Of a stretch of DNA of 64,000 nucleotides, positions 41,893 through 54,116 are shown in pieces; position 1 is the first letter of the stretch, and each line of letters starts with the position of its first letter. The notes under the pieces are model-generated. The model worked only from the letters and a program-made list of their open reading frames with translations. It was not told the DNA's origin and ran no database searches. This stretch comes from Verrucomicrobiales bacterium (GTDB taxonomy: Bacteria > Verrucomicrobiota > Verrucomicrobiia > Verrucomicrobiales > DEV007). The DNA lies in the NCBI GenBank assembly GCA_012960505.1, contig DUBC01000007.1:186001-250000 (forward strand), written 5' to 3'. The translations under genes were made by a program, and so were the position numbers.

Positions 41893-44508
41893 TTAGGATT
41901 TATCATCTTCCAAAGCCTCATTAGCCTCATTAGCCTCATTAGCCTCATTAGCCTCATTAGCCTCATCAGCCTCATCATCACGTACCACTGCTATGTCTTG
42001 AAGGCTTTCCTTGTCATTGAGTTTGACTAGTTTAACGCCTTGTGCATTTCTTCCAGTTTCTCTGACATCACTCACGCGAATTCTGATACTTTGGCCACCG
42101 CTTGTCATTAACATGAGTTGATCTTCATCAGATACTGCAGCTGCACCAACAACTTTACCCGTCTTGTCTGTGCATTTCATTGTTATGACACCCTTACCTC
42201 CTCTTGATTGGAGGCGATATTCATCAAACGAGGTTCTCTTACCTATGCCGTTTTCTGAGGCTACTAAAAGTTTTTTATCATCTGAAACTAATGCTAGTCC
42301 AATGAGGTAGTCTTTTGGAGCTGGTCGAATACCATAGACTCCTGAGGTGTTCCTTCCCTGGCTCCGTGCCTTCTCTTCGTGAAATCTCAAGCTCAATCCA
42401 TTCCTTGTTACAAGAATGACTTCGTTACCGCCTGTAGTTAATCTGACATCGATAAGTTCATTGTCTTCAACGAGCTTAATTGCAATGATGCCATCCCTTC
42501 TGTAATTACGGAAATCGTTAACTGCAGTCTTTTTGACTTTGCCGCTTCTAGTGGCAAATAGTACAAACCCAGCATCATTTGAGAACGTAATATCATTACC
42601 TTCATCATCCGTTGCATAAGCAAGACGGAGAACCGCGGCAATGCTTTCATCCGGTTGTAGATTTAAAACATTTTTAATGCTTCTTCCCCTAGATGATCTC
42701 GAAGCTTCAGGAAGTTCATAAACTCTCTCCACATATACGCGACCGGTATTGGTGAAGAACATTAAATAATCATGAGCATGCGCAGTGAATAAATGTTGTA
42801 CGAAATCTTGTTCATCATCATCTTTCGTTCGTGTTTCCATGCCTCTGACGCCCTTGCCTCCACGTGCCTGGACTCTATATTCACTAGAAGCGGTCCTTTT
42901 CACATAGCCTCTGTGGCTAAGTGTGACGATCATTCCTTCGTTGGCAATAAGATCCTCTATTCCTATTTCTCCTTCATCCGGAAGAATGGGGCAGCGCCGG
43001 GGTGTTGCATGTTTTTCCTTAATCTCAATGAGTTCTGCTTTAATTATTCCAAGGACCCTTGATTCCTTATCAAGGATATCCATGAAATCTTTGATCTCAT
43101 CAATTACCTTATCGTATTCGCCCTTTACCTTTTCGCGTTCCATTGCCGTGAGTTGATAAAGTCGCAATTCAAGGATGGAATTTACTTGTCTATCGGTGAA
43201 GATGTACTCATCGCCTTCAATGCTTGGTTGATCCCTTATCAGGACACCAAGTGATTTGGCTGTCTCACAAGAGAATTTATACTCCTTTAAGCGCTCTCGT
43301 GCTTCGTCCCTATTCTTAGAATCTCGTATTATTTTTATAAAGTCATCTAAGTGAGCTATTGCTAACAGGAAAGCTTCAAGGTTCTCTGCACGATCTTCAG
43401 CTTTCTGAAGTAAGTAACGTGTCCTTCGAATGATGACGTCCCTTCGGTGCTCAATGAATGCGTCTAATGCATCTATAATAGAAAGTTGCTTTGGTCTTCT
43501 TTCATGTATTGCCAACATGTTCACACCAAATGATGTTTCCATCGCAGTGAGCTTGAATAACTGATTGACTACGACCTGAGGTCGAGCATCACGCTTAAGA
43601 GTGATCTCAATGCATGTATTTTCATCAGATAGATCCCGCATTCCTGAAATATCAGTGAGCACCTTTTCTCTTACGAGCTCTGCAATTCGTTGTTGTAGGG
43701 TTGCTCTGTTTACACCATGAGGAACCTGTTTAATGAAAATTTGAGAAGTTCCAGTTGAAGTTTCCTGCACATCCATGACTCCGCGTATTTTGACGCTTCC
43801 TCTGCCGGTTCTGAAGTAATTATCAATTCCCTTATAGCCTCTAATTTCGCAAGCTCCTGCAAAATCTGGGCCCTTAATGAATTCCTTAATTCCTTCGATT
43901 TTTATTTCTGGATTTTCTATCTTTGCACATAATCCGTCAATGACCTCGCCTAAGTTGTGAGCAGGTATGTTAGTTGCCATCCCAACTGCAATTCCCGTGC
44001 CTCCGTTTACAAGAAGATTGGGTATAGATGCTGGTAGTACTTGTGGCTCATGAGAGTTGCCGTCATAGGTTTCTTGCGTGTCGACTGTACTTTTTTCTAG
44101 ATCAGACATCATAGATGAGCCTAATTCAGTAAGTCTAGCTTCGGTGTATCGCATGGCGGCTGGAGAATCGCCTTCGACGGATCCAAAATTACCCTGACCA
44201 TCAATGAGGGTCTCACGCATGGTCCATGGCTGAGCCATGTTGACCATTGTTTGGTATATAGATCCGTCACCATGAGGGTGGTATTTACCCATTGTCTCAC
44301 CAACAATTCTTGCGCATTTTAAGTGAGGTTTAGTTTTGGAGAGGGAAAGATCATGATGCATTGCATAAAGCACTCTCCTTTGAGAGGGCTTCAGCCCGTC
44401 ACGTACATCTGGAAGTGCTCGTGAAACGATCACTGACATCGAATAATCCAAGAAGGATTTCGACATCTCAACCTCTACTTTGATTGGTTTTATTTTGTCC
44501 TCAGACAT
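41893..44508 (-). CDS. gyrA: DNA gyrase subunit A
   Basis: GyrA cuts and rejoins DNA in the gyrase heterotetramer. The 871-residue protein has the breakage-reunion start SKSFLDYSMSVIVSRALPDV, the catalytic tyrosine in AAMRYTEARL, and the C-terminal beta-pinwheel repeats including a GyrA-box-like QARGGKGVRGM. In the quinolone-pocket region the sequence is HGDGSIYQTMV, where E. coli has HGDSAVYDTIV: Ser83 and Asp87 are replaced by Gly and Gln. The tail ends in a run of ANE repeats encoded by a 9-bp tandem repeat. It follows gyrB after 32 bases. Confidence 0.97.
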   Translation of the reverse strand: MSEDKIKPIKVEVEMSKSFLDYSMSVIVSRALPDVRDGLKPSQRRVLYAMHHDLSLSKTKPHLKCARIVGETMGKYHPHGDGSIYQTMVNMAQPWTMRETLIDGQGNFGSVEGDSPAAMRYTEARLTELGSSMMSDLEKSTVDTQETYDGNSHEPQVLPASIPNLLVNGGTGIAVGMATNIPAHNLGEVIDGLCAKIENPEIKIEGIKEFIKGPDFAGACEIRGYKGIDNYFRTGRGSVKIRGVMDVQETSTGTSQIFIKQVPHGVNRATLQQRIAELVREKVLTDISGMRDLSDENTCIEITLKRDARPQVVVNQLFKLTAMETSFGVNMLAIHERRPKQLSIIDALDAFIEHRRDVIIRRTRYLLQKAEDRAENLEAFLLAIAHLDDFIKIIRDSKNRDEARERLKEYKFSCETAKSLGVLIRDQPSIEGDEYIFTDRQVNSILELRLYQLTAMEREKVKGEYDKVIDEIKDFMDILDKESRVLGIIKAELIEIKEKHATPRRCPILPDEGEIGIEDLIANEGMIVTLSHRGYVKRTASSEYRVQARGGKGVRGMETRTKDDDEQDFVQHLFTAHAHDYLMFFTNTGRVYVERVYELPEASRSSRGRSIKNVLNLQPDESIAAVLRLAYATDDEGNDITFSNDAGFVLFATRSGKVKKTAVNDFRNYRRDGIIAIKLVEDNELIDVRLTTGGNEVILVTRNGLSLRFHEEKARSQGRNTSGVYGIRPAPKDYLIGLALVSDDKKLLVASENGIGKRTSFDEYRLQSRGGKGVITMKCTDKTGKVVGAAAVSDEDQLMLMTSGGQSIRIRVSDVRETGRNAQGVKLVKLNDKESLQDIAVVRDDEADEANEANEANEANEANEALEDDKS
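41915..41977. repeat. 9-bp tandem repeat in the gyrA tail
   Basis: Five exact units of GCCTCATTA (41915-41959) are followed by two GCCTCATCA units (to 41977). On the minus strand they encode the acidic tail repeats (ANE, then ADE). Changes in unit number would stay in frame, so the tail length is likely to vary between strains. Confidence 0.9.
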
Positions 44509-44540
44509 TATATATTCTTAAATTTGGTTAGGTGTGCTAA

Positions 44541-47111
<2,571 letters not shown>

Positions 47112-47495
47112 TTAGTAATTCTTAATTTTTGGAAATTTGTAAGGCTTAAATAACGTTTATTTCGTATTTAAATAATAACTCTAAATAGGTAATATTATCA
47201 ATACATTCAGCATCTATTTGACTGTTTTGTTTCGCTGTATAAAGATTTATAACTCGTTCATAAATAGAGATATGCAGAGTTCAGGAAGAATGTATATTTT
47301 GTCTTAGAGCAAATGCGATGAAATATTGCTAATCGAGTAAAGAATTGCATGATGATTTAAGATGATTAAATATCTAATATTTTCAAAATAAATCAAAATA
47401 AATCAAAATAAATACCAAAATTTCTTTTTCTCCTGAATGTTGCATCATTATATAGTAATGACTAACGTCAGTATAAATTAGAGGACATAAATTCG
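47112..47495. other. AT-rich divergent intergenic region gyrB / nadA
   Basis: About 384 bases without a gene. It holds a 10-bp tandem repeat (47383-47412), a small TGAC-TAAC-GTCA dyad 25-30 bases upstream of nadA, and AGAGGA about ten bases before the nadA ATG. No DnaA-box cluster or RNA gene is evident, so I see no replication origin here. Confidence 0.5.
47383..47412. repeat. 10-bp tandem A/T-rich repeat
   Basis: Three exact copies of TCAAAATAAA lie end to end. A-tracts spaced about one helical turn apart are expected to bend DNA; the region is upstream of nadA and gyrB. Confidence 0.75.
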
Positions 47496-48440
47496 ATGGT
47501 TACTACAATAAATTCAATCGACATAAAGGAGCAGATCCTTGAATTGAAAGACAAAAGGAATGCCGTCATACTCGTTCACAATTATCAAGTCGGTGAGATT
47601 CAGGACATAGCCGACTATGTTGGAGATTCCCTTGGATTATCTTATCATGCCAAAAAAACTGAAGCTAAAGTGATCGCCTTTTGCGGCGTTCACTTCATGG
47701 CCGAGACAGCTAAAATTATAAACCCTAGCAAGACTGTTATTTTGCCTGATAAGGATGCCGGGTGCTCATTAGAGCAATCCTGTGAGGGGAATAAGTTAGA
47801 TTCATTTTTAAAAGAAAATTCAGAAAAGAATTATTATGTTATCGCTTATATTAATTGCAGCGCACATGTAAAAGCACTGTCTGATTGTATATGCACAAGC
47901 GGCAATGCAGTAAAAATTGTTGAATCTGCTCCCAAGGATAGGCCTATTTTATTTGTCCCTGATCAGAACCTTGGTTCATGGGTAATGGAGCGAACTGGTC
48001 GCAAAATGGATCTGTGGCAAGGCTCCTGCTATGTTCATGTTGAGTACACAAGAGAAAGCATACTAAAGATTAGAGAAGAGTACCCGGATGCCGAACTCAT
48101 TTCGCATCCTGAGTGCACATATGCTGTGAGAATGCTATCCGATGAGGTTTGCTCCACGGAAAAGATGATTGATTATGCGCGTAGCTCTAACAGCAATGAT
48201 TTAATCATTGCCACAGAGAACGGGATGCTTCATCGCCTTAAAAAAGAAGTCCCAGAAAAGAATTTCATACCTGCTCCAACACAAAATTGTGCATGCTCTG
48301 AATGTCATTTTATGAAAATGAATACTTTGGAGAAACTTCGGGATTGTCTTGATAATTTAGACCCTCAAATCGAAATGCCTGAAGAGATTCGAGCCAGAGC
48401 CGAGGAGCCCATTCTTAGGATGCTGTCACTTAGCGCCTGA
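47496..48440 (+). CDS. nadA: Quinolinate synthase
   Basis: NadA condenses iminoaspartate with dihydroxyacetone phosphate to quinolinate in NAD synthesis. The 314-residue protein has the family's three-fold architecture: VILVHNYQVGEIQDIADYVG, FCGVHFMAETAKI, VIAYINCSAHVKA, and the 4Fe-4S cysteine regions (SHPECTYAVR, QNCACSECHFMKMN). Start at the ATG at 47496, with AGAGGA upstream. The 3' end overlaps the MauE-like gene by 11 bases. No nadB or nadC is nearby. Confidence 0.96.
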   Translation: MVTTINSIDIKEQILELKDKRNAVILVHNYQVGEIQDIADYVGDSLGLSYHAKKTEAKVIAFCGVHFMAETAKIINPSKTVILPDKDAGCSLEQSCEGNKLDSFLKENSEKNYYVIAYINCSAHVKALSDCICTSGNAVKIVESAPKDRPILFVPDQNLGSWVMERTGRKMDLWQGSCYVHVEYTRESILKIREEYPDAELISHPECTYAVRMLSDEVCSTEKMIDYARSSNSNDLIIATENGMLHRLKKEVPEKNFIPAPTQNCACSECHFMKMNTLEKLRDCLDNLDPQIEMPEEIRARAEEPILRMLSLSA

Positions 48441-48876
48441 AAAGTGATCGCAAGCGAAGCCTATGAACTGAATAGAGCAGATATAATGCACTTAAAAGAA
48501 GCAATGAATCTATAAAGATTTGCATTTGAATTGTAGTTCTTAGCCCGAGGCAACCGCATTCGATATCAATGCCTCTGAAGATCAGAGAGCTAAGTGTAAT
48601 GATAAATGCTGTCAGGAGTCCAACGCACATCAATACGGCTCCCTTAAAAAACAATTTAAGAAGCAGGCAAGTTCCTAAAATGATCTCAAATGGAGGCAAT
48701 GTAATGGCAGCGAGTGCGATGAATGGATCCGTTAGGATTTTATAGTTCCTTATGACAAGCTCAAGGCCCTGTGGATCACTGATTTTATAGATACCGGAAT
48801 AAATAAAAATTCCACCTAAAATGATCCTGAAAAGCAGATCTATTGGATCTAATCTAGATTTAAGCCAAACTGGCAG
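48430..48876 (-). CDS. MauE/DoxX-like membrane protein, non-ATG start
   Basis: An in-frame stretch without stops runs from 48888 to 48430 (152 codons). It encodes a complete MauE-like protein: FRIILGGIFIYSGIYKISDP (first helix), TLPPFEIILGTCLLL, FIITLSSLIFRGIDIECGCL and a last helix, four in all. The CGC cysteine pair is typical of this family, which helps form disulfides or mature redox proteins in the inner membrane. A naive annotation starts at an internal TTG and loses about 60 residues. There is no ATG, GTG or TTG in the first third; CTG at 48876 is my best guess. Just upstream is ATG CTT TGA, so an indel or sequence error could have hidden the true start. Confidence 0.72.
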   Translation of the reverse strand: MPVWLKSRLDPIDLLFRIILGGIFIYSGIYKISDPQGLELVIRNYKILTDPFIALAAITLPPFEIILGTCLLLKLFFKGAVLMCVGLLTAFIITLSSLIFRGIDIECGCLGLRTTIQMQIFIDSLLLLSALYLLYSVHRLRLRSLFRR

Positions 48877-48910
48877 TCGTTTTAATAGTCAAAGCATTTT
48901 AATTATAGGA

Positions 48911-50017
48911 TTATAGATTACTCAAAATAGCATCACCCATTTCATTTGTATTGACCCTTTGGGTTCCTTCATCATTGGTAAATATGTCACCGGTCCTGAA
49001 ACCTGAATCGATTGTTTTTCTTACCGAAAGATCAATGGCATCAGCCGCATCAGTGAGTCCGAACGAATAACGTAACATTAGTGAAGCAGATAGTATTTGA
49101 GCGCAGGGATTGGCAATCCCTTGGCCCGCAATGTCTGGGGCAGAACCGCCGCTAGGTTCATACATTCCAAAATAGAGCCCATTCCCTAGCGACTGACCAA
49201 GACTAGAACTAGCAAGCATGCCAAGTGATCCGGCAATCATCGCCATTTCATCACTCAAAATATCACCGAAGAGATTTGGAGCTAGTACTACATCAAAATC
49301 CCTGGGCCTTCTTATTAGCTGCATTGCAGCATTGTCGACGTAGAGGTGATCTAATTTAATTTCTGGGTATTTAGAGGCAACCCTTTCGACAGTTTCTCTC
49401 CACAATATACCGTTCATTAAAACGTTAGCCTTATCTATTGAAGTGACTCGTTTATTTCTCCCCATTGCTGCATCAAATGCAACAGATGCTATGCGCTCTA
49501 TTTCAGATTCCTTATAAACCATTGTGTCTATCGCAACTTTCTCATCTCCTTGATCTTTGATTTCTTTTGGTTCACCAAAGTAAATGCCTCCGGTCAGTTC
49601 TCGTACGCACAAGACATCGAACCCGCCTTCTACAAGATCAGGTCTAATTGGGGAAGCGTTAGTAAGTGATGGGAAACAAATGCTGGGACGTAAGTTTGCA
49701 AAGAGACCGAAATGCTTTCTCAAAGGGAGTAACGCTCCCCTTTCGGGCTGAGTATCAGGTGGTAATGATTCCCACTTTGGGCCGCCAACTGATCCGAATA
49801 GAATAGCGTCAGATTGTTCACAGGATTTAAGCGTTTCTTTAGGAAGTGGAGATGATGTTTTATCGATAGCTATGCCGCCTACCAATTGTTCATCAATGAT
49901 GAATTTTACATCAAATTCAGATGAAATCTTATCAATTACGCGAATTGCTTCGGCCATGACTTCTGGGCCAATGCCGTCACCTGATAGGACAGAAATTTTA
50001 TATTCTTTATTACTCAT
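48911..50017 (-). CDS. leuB: 3-Isopropylmalate dehydrogenase
   Basis: LeuB oxidises and decarboxylates 3-isopropylmalate with NAD in leucine synthesis, in the cytoplasm. The 368-residue protein has [69 protein letters not shown] and [17 protein letters not shown], the complete family set. I use the ATG at 50017 ([12 protein letters not shown]); the ATG at 50038 adds seven unlikely residues. It lies about 70 bases from trpF on the same strand; leuA, leuC and leuD are not here. Confidence 0.95.
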   Translation of the reverse strand: MSNKEYKISVLSGDGIGPEVMAEAIRVIDKISSEFDVKFIIDEQLVGGIAIDKTSSPLPKETLKSCEQSDAILFGSVGGPKWESLPPDTQPERGALLPLRKHFGLFANLRPSICFPSLTNASPIRPDLVEGGFDVLCVRELTGGIYFGEPKEIKDQGDEKVAIDTMVYKESEIERIASVAFDAAMGRNKRVTSIDKANVLMNGILWRETVERVASKYPEIKLDHLYVDNAAMQLIRRPRDFDVVLAPNLFGDILSDEMAMIAGSLGMLASSSLGQSLGNGLYFGMYEPSGGSAPDIAGQGIANPCAQILSASLMLRYSFGLTDAADAIDLSVRKTIDSGFRTGDIFTNDEGTQRVNTNEMGDAILSNL

Positions 50018-50088
50018 AAGGTGCAGAGAATCGATCATTGTTCACTGCATTGCAACTAAGTATATGCTTCTTAAAATGCTTATCTTAA

Positions 50089-50745
50089 TTATGATAAATT
50101 ATTAATAGCGGAGATAAATTGTTTGATCAAATCCTGATCTTTAAATCCATTATCATTCTCGACTCCGCTAGCAACATCCACTGCTGATGGACGAACTAAT
50201 TTGATGGCATCACTCACATTGCTGGGATTTAATCCTCCGGCTAATATGACATCAGTTTGAGGATTCTCTTTAACAAACCTTTCACCAATATCCCATTCAA
50301 ATGAGTGACCAGTGCCTCCATACTTATCTGGACAATATGCGTCTAAGAGAATCGTTCCAATATTGGATGAGCTGAGAGCATCAAGTGATTTAGCATCATT
50401 AACTCCAACCGAGCGAATAACTTTAAATCTTTCAGATATAGCTTCACAATATGAGGAGGACTCGTCGCCATGAAATTGGGCGACATGAATAATATTATCT
50501 TCAAGCAATGAAATGACCTCATTGGGATCAGCGTTAACGAACACCCCTACTCTCTCAATTTTATCATCTATGGACGGGATCCATTTCTGGATTTGATTGC
50601 GGGTAATGTAGCGTTTGGATTTGCTCCAAAAATTAAATCCTAAAGAATTAGCACCAAGATCAACGGAAAGCATGGCATCCTCAAGAGATCTTATCCCACA
50701 TATTTTGATTCCGACTTCATTACCTTTTACAAAGTCAGGTTTCAT
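50089..50745 (-). CDS. trpF: Phosphoribosylanthranilate isomerase
   Basis: TrpF isomerises phosphoribosylanthranilate to CdRP in tryptophan synthesis. The 218-residue TIM barrel has IKICGIRSLEDAMLSVDLGA (Cys general base), FNFWSKSKRYI, VGVFVNADPNEV, VAQFHGDESS, LLDAYCPDKYGGTGHSFEWD (general-acid Asp) and LAGGLNPSNVSDAIK. Its ATG overlaps the stop of the upstream receiver-like gene (ATGA), so the two are translated together. No other trp gene is in the window. Confidence 0.95.
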   Translation of the reverse strand: MKPDFVKGNEVGIKICGIRSLEDAMLSVDLGANSLGFNFWSKSKRYITRNQIQKWIPSIDDKIERVGVFVNADPNEVISLLEDNIIHVAQFHGDESSSYCEAISERFKVIRSVGVNDAKSLDALSSSNIGTILLDAYCPDKYGGTGHSFEWDIGERFVKENPQTDVILAGGLNPSNVSDAIKLVRPSAVDVASGVENDNGFKDQDLIKQFISAINNLS

Positions 50746-51188
50746 TCTTTATCATCCTCAGTTTTAGTTAAAGCCATTGAATTCTCAATGACGCCAATGA
50801 TTCGATCAATGGATAAAGGACGAATTAAGATATCTTTAACTCTTGCGTCCCGTTTGATTTGGTCGGCCGTCTTGATGTCCTTTTCTTCTCCTATAAAGAT
50901 AACGGCAGGGCATTTGCGAATACCATCGTATAAAGAAGGATAAACTTTATACAATAGATCATAAAGTAATACGCCATTGAGGTTGGGCATATGGAAACCA
51001 AAAATGAACAAAGAATAAGGGCGCCTAATAGCCATCTCATAGGCATATTCAGAGCTAGGCGACGTATCAATCTCAATGTTTAAGAGGTTTGACACGCTTT
51101 CGCGCAAGAGTCTAAGAGTTCCTGTGTCATGGTGTGACGCGAGAACACGAAATGAATCCTTATTTTCTATTGATTCTTTACCGCTCAT
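50742..51188 (-). CDS. Degenerate receiver-domain (CheY-like) protein
   Basis: The 148-residue protein has a CheY-like alternating pattern with the conserved MP step in FIFGFHMPNLNGVLLYDLLY. The phosphoacceptor aspartate is replaced by glycine (FG where family members have LD), and the late Lys is Arg (LIRPLS). It therefore cannot be phosphorylated in the normal way and would be a pseudo-receiver. No output domain or kinase is nearby. Its stop overlaps trpF by four bases. The DNA-binding or partner role is unknown. Confidence 0.75.
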   Translation of the reverse strand: MSGKESIENKDSFRVLASHHDTGTLRLLRESVSNLLNIEIDTSPSSEYAYEMAIRRPYSLFIFGFHMPNLNGVLLYDLLYKVYPSLYDGIRKCPAVIFIGEEKDIKTADQIKRDARVKDILIRPLSIDRIIGVIENSMALTKTEDDKE

Positions 51189-51241
51189 GAATTGTTAATT
51201 TAACCTGTAAATTATTTTTATCTACCTACAAAGATTTAACT

Positions 51242-54112
51242 GTGACAGATAAACAACATTCAAGTAAGGAAACTATTTCCATTCGTGGTGCTCGACAGCA
51301 TAACTTAAAAAATATTAGCGTTGATATACCCAGATCAAGCTTTGTTGTTATCACAGGAATGAGCGGATCAGGGAAATCCTCCCTAGCTTTCAATACATTA
51401 TACGCAGAAGGGCAAAGAAAGTACGTTGAAAGCTTATCGACTTACGCGAGGCAATTTCTTGATCAACTTGAAAAGCCTGATGTGGACTCAATCGAAGGGC
51501 TATCACCAGCAATTGCAATCGAGCAAAGGAACTCTTCCTTGAATCCTAGATCAACGATCGCCACATCAACGGAAATTTATGATTACTTAAGAATACTATA
51601 CTCATCGATAGGAACGCCTCATGACCCAGCAACCGGAGAGGTTATAAAGAGGCTCACTATAGGAGAAATAGTCGAAAAAATTATAGCGTTACCTGAACGT
51701 ACAAAAGTTATAATACTCGCCCCAATTCATACGCCTAAGGGAACTGACATTAAATCAGCTCTAGAAAAGTTAAAACGTAATGGTTTTGTGAGGGCCAGAT
51801 TGAATGGTAAAGATGTGGAACTAGATGCCGATCTGCCAGTCTGCTCAAGACATAAGAAAAATACAATAGAAGCAGTAATCGATAGAGTTGTAATTAAAGA
51901 AGATATCCGTTCACGATTATTTGGATCAGTCGAGACGGCCCTTCGGTGGGGAAATCAGAACATTGACCTGCTATGTCTTGATGAAGACAGTGCAGAGTGG
52001 GTACACTCGAGCTATACAACAACCTTTAAGAATCCAAAGACCGGGTTTTGTATGCCTGAGCTTACTCCTAAGCACTTTTCATTTAATAGTCACTTAGGGG
52101 CATGTGAAAATTGTCAAGGATTGGGTTCGGTGTTACAGGCTGACCCTGATTTATTCATAACTGATGATCAAATGACAATATCTGAGGGGGCAATTAAGTC
52201 GTGGTGGTCAAGAAATAAGAAATTGAAAGCCATTCATGATAGGCAAATGAATTCTCTTTGCGAGTCAATGAATGTGCCGATTGATACTAAGTACTGTGAT
52301 TTATGTGAAGATTTCATTGATTTAGTTTTTAATGGGGCCAACGACGAACAGGTATCAAAAGGCGTAAAACACGAAGGATTGCTAAAACAAGCTCGGAGGC
52401 TTCACAGCACAAGTAAGAGTGAAGTCACGAGACAAAACGTCAGGAGGTTTATGAATCCAAAGAAATGTCCATCCTGTCGCGGTAAGAGGCTAAGGCCAGA
52501 ATTTCTTTCAGTGACCTTAGAACATCCTGATCGTGGTAGTACATCGATAGATCAATTCGTCGCTTTTAATGTTAATGAATCATTGAAATTTATTGATGGG
52601 ATGAAATTGAGTAAGGAAGACAATTTGATTTGTAATGAACTTATAAATGAGATTTCAAAGCGACTTAAATTTCTAGAAACTGTAGGCCTCACCTATCTCA
52701 CCTTAGATCGGAAAAGCGGCACACTTTCTGGAGGTGAATCTCAAAGAATCAGACTCGCTACTCAAATTGGCTCAGGTTTGTCAGGTGTTTTGTACGTCCT
52801 GGACGAGCCAAGCATTGGGCTCCATCAATCAGATAATAAAAAACTTATTCAAGCATTCAAAGAGTTAAGGGACTTAGGAAACACGGTCATTGCTGTAGAA
52901 CATGACACTGAAACAATAGAGGCGGCCGACTACGTAATTGACCTCGGCCCAGGTGCAGGGCCTCGCGGAGGCGAGATAATAGCTGAAGGAACTCCGGCAC
53001 AAGTTAAGTCTAATGCTAAATCAATTACTGGAAAATATTTGAGTGGTGAACTTAAAATAAGTACACCCAAAACAAGAATAGTTCCTCCTGCTAACACCTC
53101 AGGAGACGATTCGTTCGATTGTGGATGGATCACTATAGAGGGGGCAGAGGAGAATAATCTTAAAAATGTTAAAGCATCATTTCCTGTAGGATGCATCACA
53201 TGCGTCAGTGGAATCTCAGGCAGTGGTAAGTCTACACTTGTTGACGATATTTTAAGGAAGGCTCTTTTTAGAAGGTTTCATCAGTCCAAGGAAATACCAG
53301 GAAAACATGACCGAATTACTGGTCTAAATCAGATAGATAAGGCGATTGTTATCGATCAGTCTCCGATTGGAAGGAGTCCAAGATCAAACCCTGTCACTTA
53401 TAGTGGAGCATTTACCGAAATTCGTAAATTATTTGCTCAGTTACCAACGTCAAAGATTAGAGGGTACGGGCTAGGAAGATTTAGTTTTAATGTTAAGGGT
53501 GGGCGTTGTGAGCATTGCCGAGGTGATGGTTCTCTAAAAATTGATATGCACTTCTTAAGTGATGTTTATGTGAGATGTGAAGTGTGTAATGGAAGTAGGT
53601 ATGATCAGGACACTCTCGATATTTCATACAAAGGTAAAAATATATCTGAAGTATTGGAAATGAGTATAGATGAAGCATCACAATTTTTTGTAAGAATACC
53701 GAAAATATACTCGAAGTTACGAACTATGAGTGAAGTCGGTCTAGGTTACATAAAGCTTGGACAGGCTGCAAATACACTGTCAGGTGGTGAAGCTCAACGC
53801 TTAAAACTGGCTTCAGAGCTATCAAAGAAATCAACTGGTGACACAATATATTTACTCGACGAACCAACGACGGGACTGCACTTATCTGATATCGATACTT
53901 TACTTAAAGTTTTAATGAAACTCAGAGACGCCGGCAACACGTTGATCATCATTGAACATAATTTAGATGTATTAAAGTGCGCCGACTGGCTGATCGACAT
54001 GGGTCCTGATGGAGGTCCAGATGGAGGGACTATTGTTGCTGAGGGTTCGCCTGAAGTTGTCTCTAAGAGTAATGAAAGCGTGACGGCTAAATTCCTAAAA
54101 CATTACCTATGA
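51242..54112 (+). CDS. uvrA: Excinuclease ABC subunit A
   Basis: UvrA recognises DNA damage and loads UvrB in nucleotide excision repair. The 956-residue protein has both ATPase sites: GMSGSGKSSLAFNTL (about residue 35) with SGGESQRIRLATQIG, and GISGSGKSTLVDD with LSGGEAQRLKLASELS. CxxC pairs are present at CENCQG, CPSCRG and the CEHCRG...CEVCNG zinc hook. In the UvrB-binding zinc module the first CxxC seems replaced (NPKTGFCMPELTP), a variant I believe occurs in related phyla. The start is a GTG at 51242 without a strong ribosome-binding site. It is divergent from the receiver-like gene. Confidence 0.97.
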   Translation: MTDKQHSSKETISIRGARQHNLKNISVDIPRSSFVVITGMSGSGKSSLAFNTLYAEGQRKYVESLSTYARQFLDQLEKPDVDSIEGLSPAIAIEQRNSSLNPRSTIATSTEIYDYLRILYSSIGTPHDPATGEVIKRLTIGEIVEKIIALPERTKVIILAPIHTPKGTDIKSALEKLKRNGFVRARLNGKDVELDADLPVCSRHKKNTIEAVIDRVVIKEDIRSRLFGSVETALRWGNQNIDLLCLDEDSAEWVHSSYTTTFKNPKTGFCMPELTPKHFSFNSHLGACENCQGLGSVLQADPDLFITDDQMTISEGAIKSWWSRNKKLKAIHDRQMNSLCESMNVPIDTKYCDLCEDFIDLVFNGANDEQVSKGVKHEGLLKQARRLHSTSKSEVTRQNVRRFMNPKKCPSCRGKRLRPEFLSVTLEHPDRGSTSIDQFVAFNVNESLKFIDGMKLSKEDNLICNELINEISKRLKFLETVGLTYLTLDRKSGTLSGGESQRIRLATQIGSGLSGVLYVLDEPSIGLHQSDNKKLIQAFKELRDLGNTVIAVEHDTETIEAADYVIDLGPGAGPRGGEIIAEGTPAQVKSNAKSITGKYLSGELKISTPKTRIVPPANTSGDDSFDCGWITIEGAEENNLKNVKASFPVGCITCVSGISGSGKSTLVDDILRKALFRRFHQSKEIPGKHDRITGLNQIDKAIVIDQSPIGRSPRSNPVTYSGAFTEIRKLFAQLPTSKIRGYGLGRFSFNVKGGRCEHCRGDGSLKIDMHFLSDVYVRCEVCNGSRYDQDTLDISYKGKNISEVLEMSIDEASQFFVRIPKIYSKLRTMSEVGLGYIKLGQAANTLSGGEAQRLKLASELSKKSTGDTIYLLDEPTTGLHLSDIDTLLKVLMKLRDAGNTLIIIEHNLDVLKCADWLIDMGPDGGPDGGTIVAEGSPEVVSKSNESVTAKFLKHYL

Positions 54113-54116
54113 GTCA

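Noticed and set aside
41915-41977. Short repeats in gyrA as a CRISPR array
   Set aside because: Nine-base units in frame within the coding tail, no spacers.
47383-47412. CRISPR-like repeats upstream of nadA
   Set aside because: Only 10-bp units in direct tandem, no spacers.
47112-47495. Replication origin beside gyrB
   Set aside because: No DnaA-box cluster found, and no dnaA or dnaN nearby.
48889-48897. In-frame TGA before the MauE-like gene as a selenocysteine codon
   Set aside because: No SECIS-like hairpin or conserved cysteine there; a start problem or indel is simpler.
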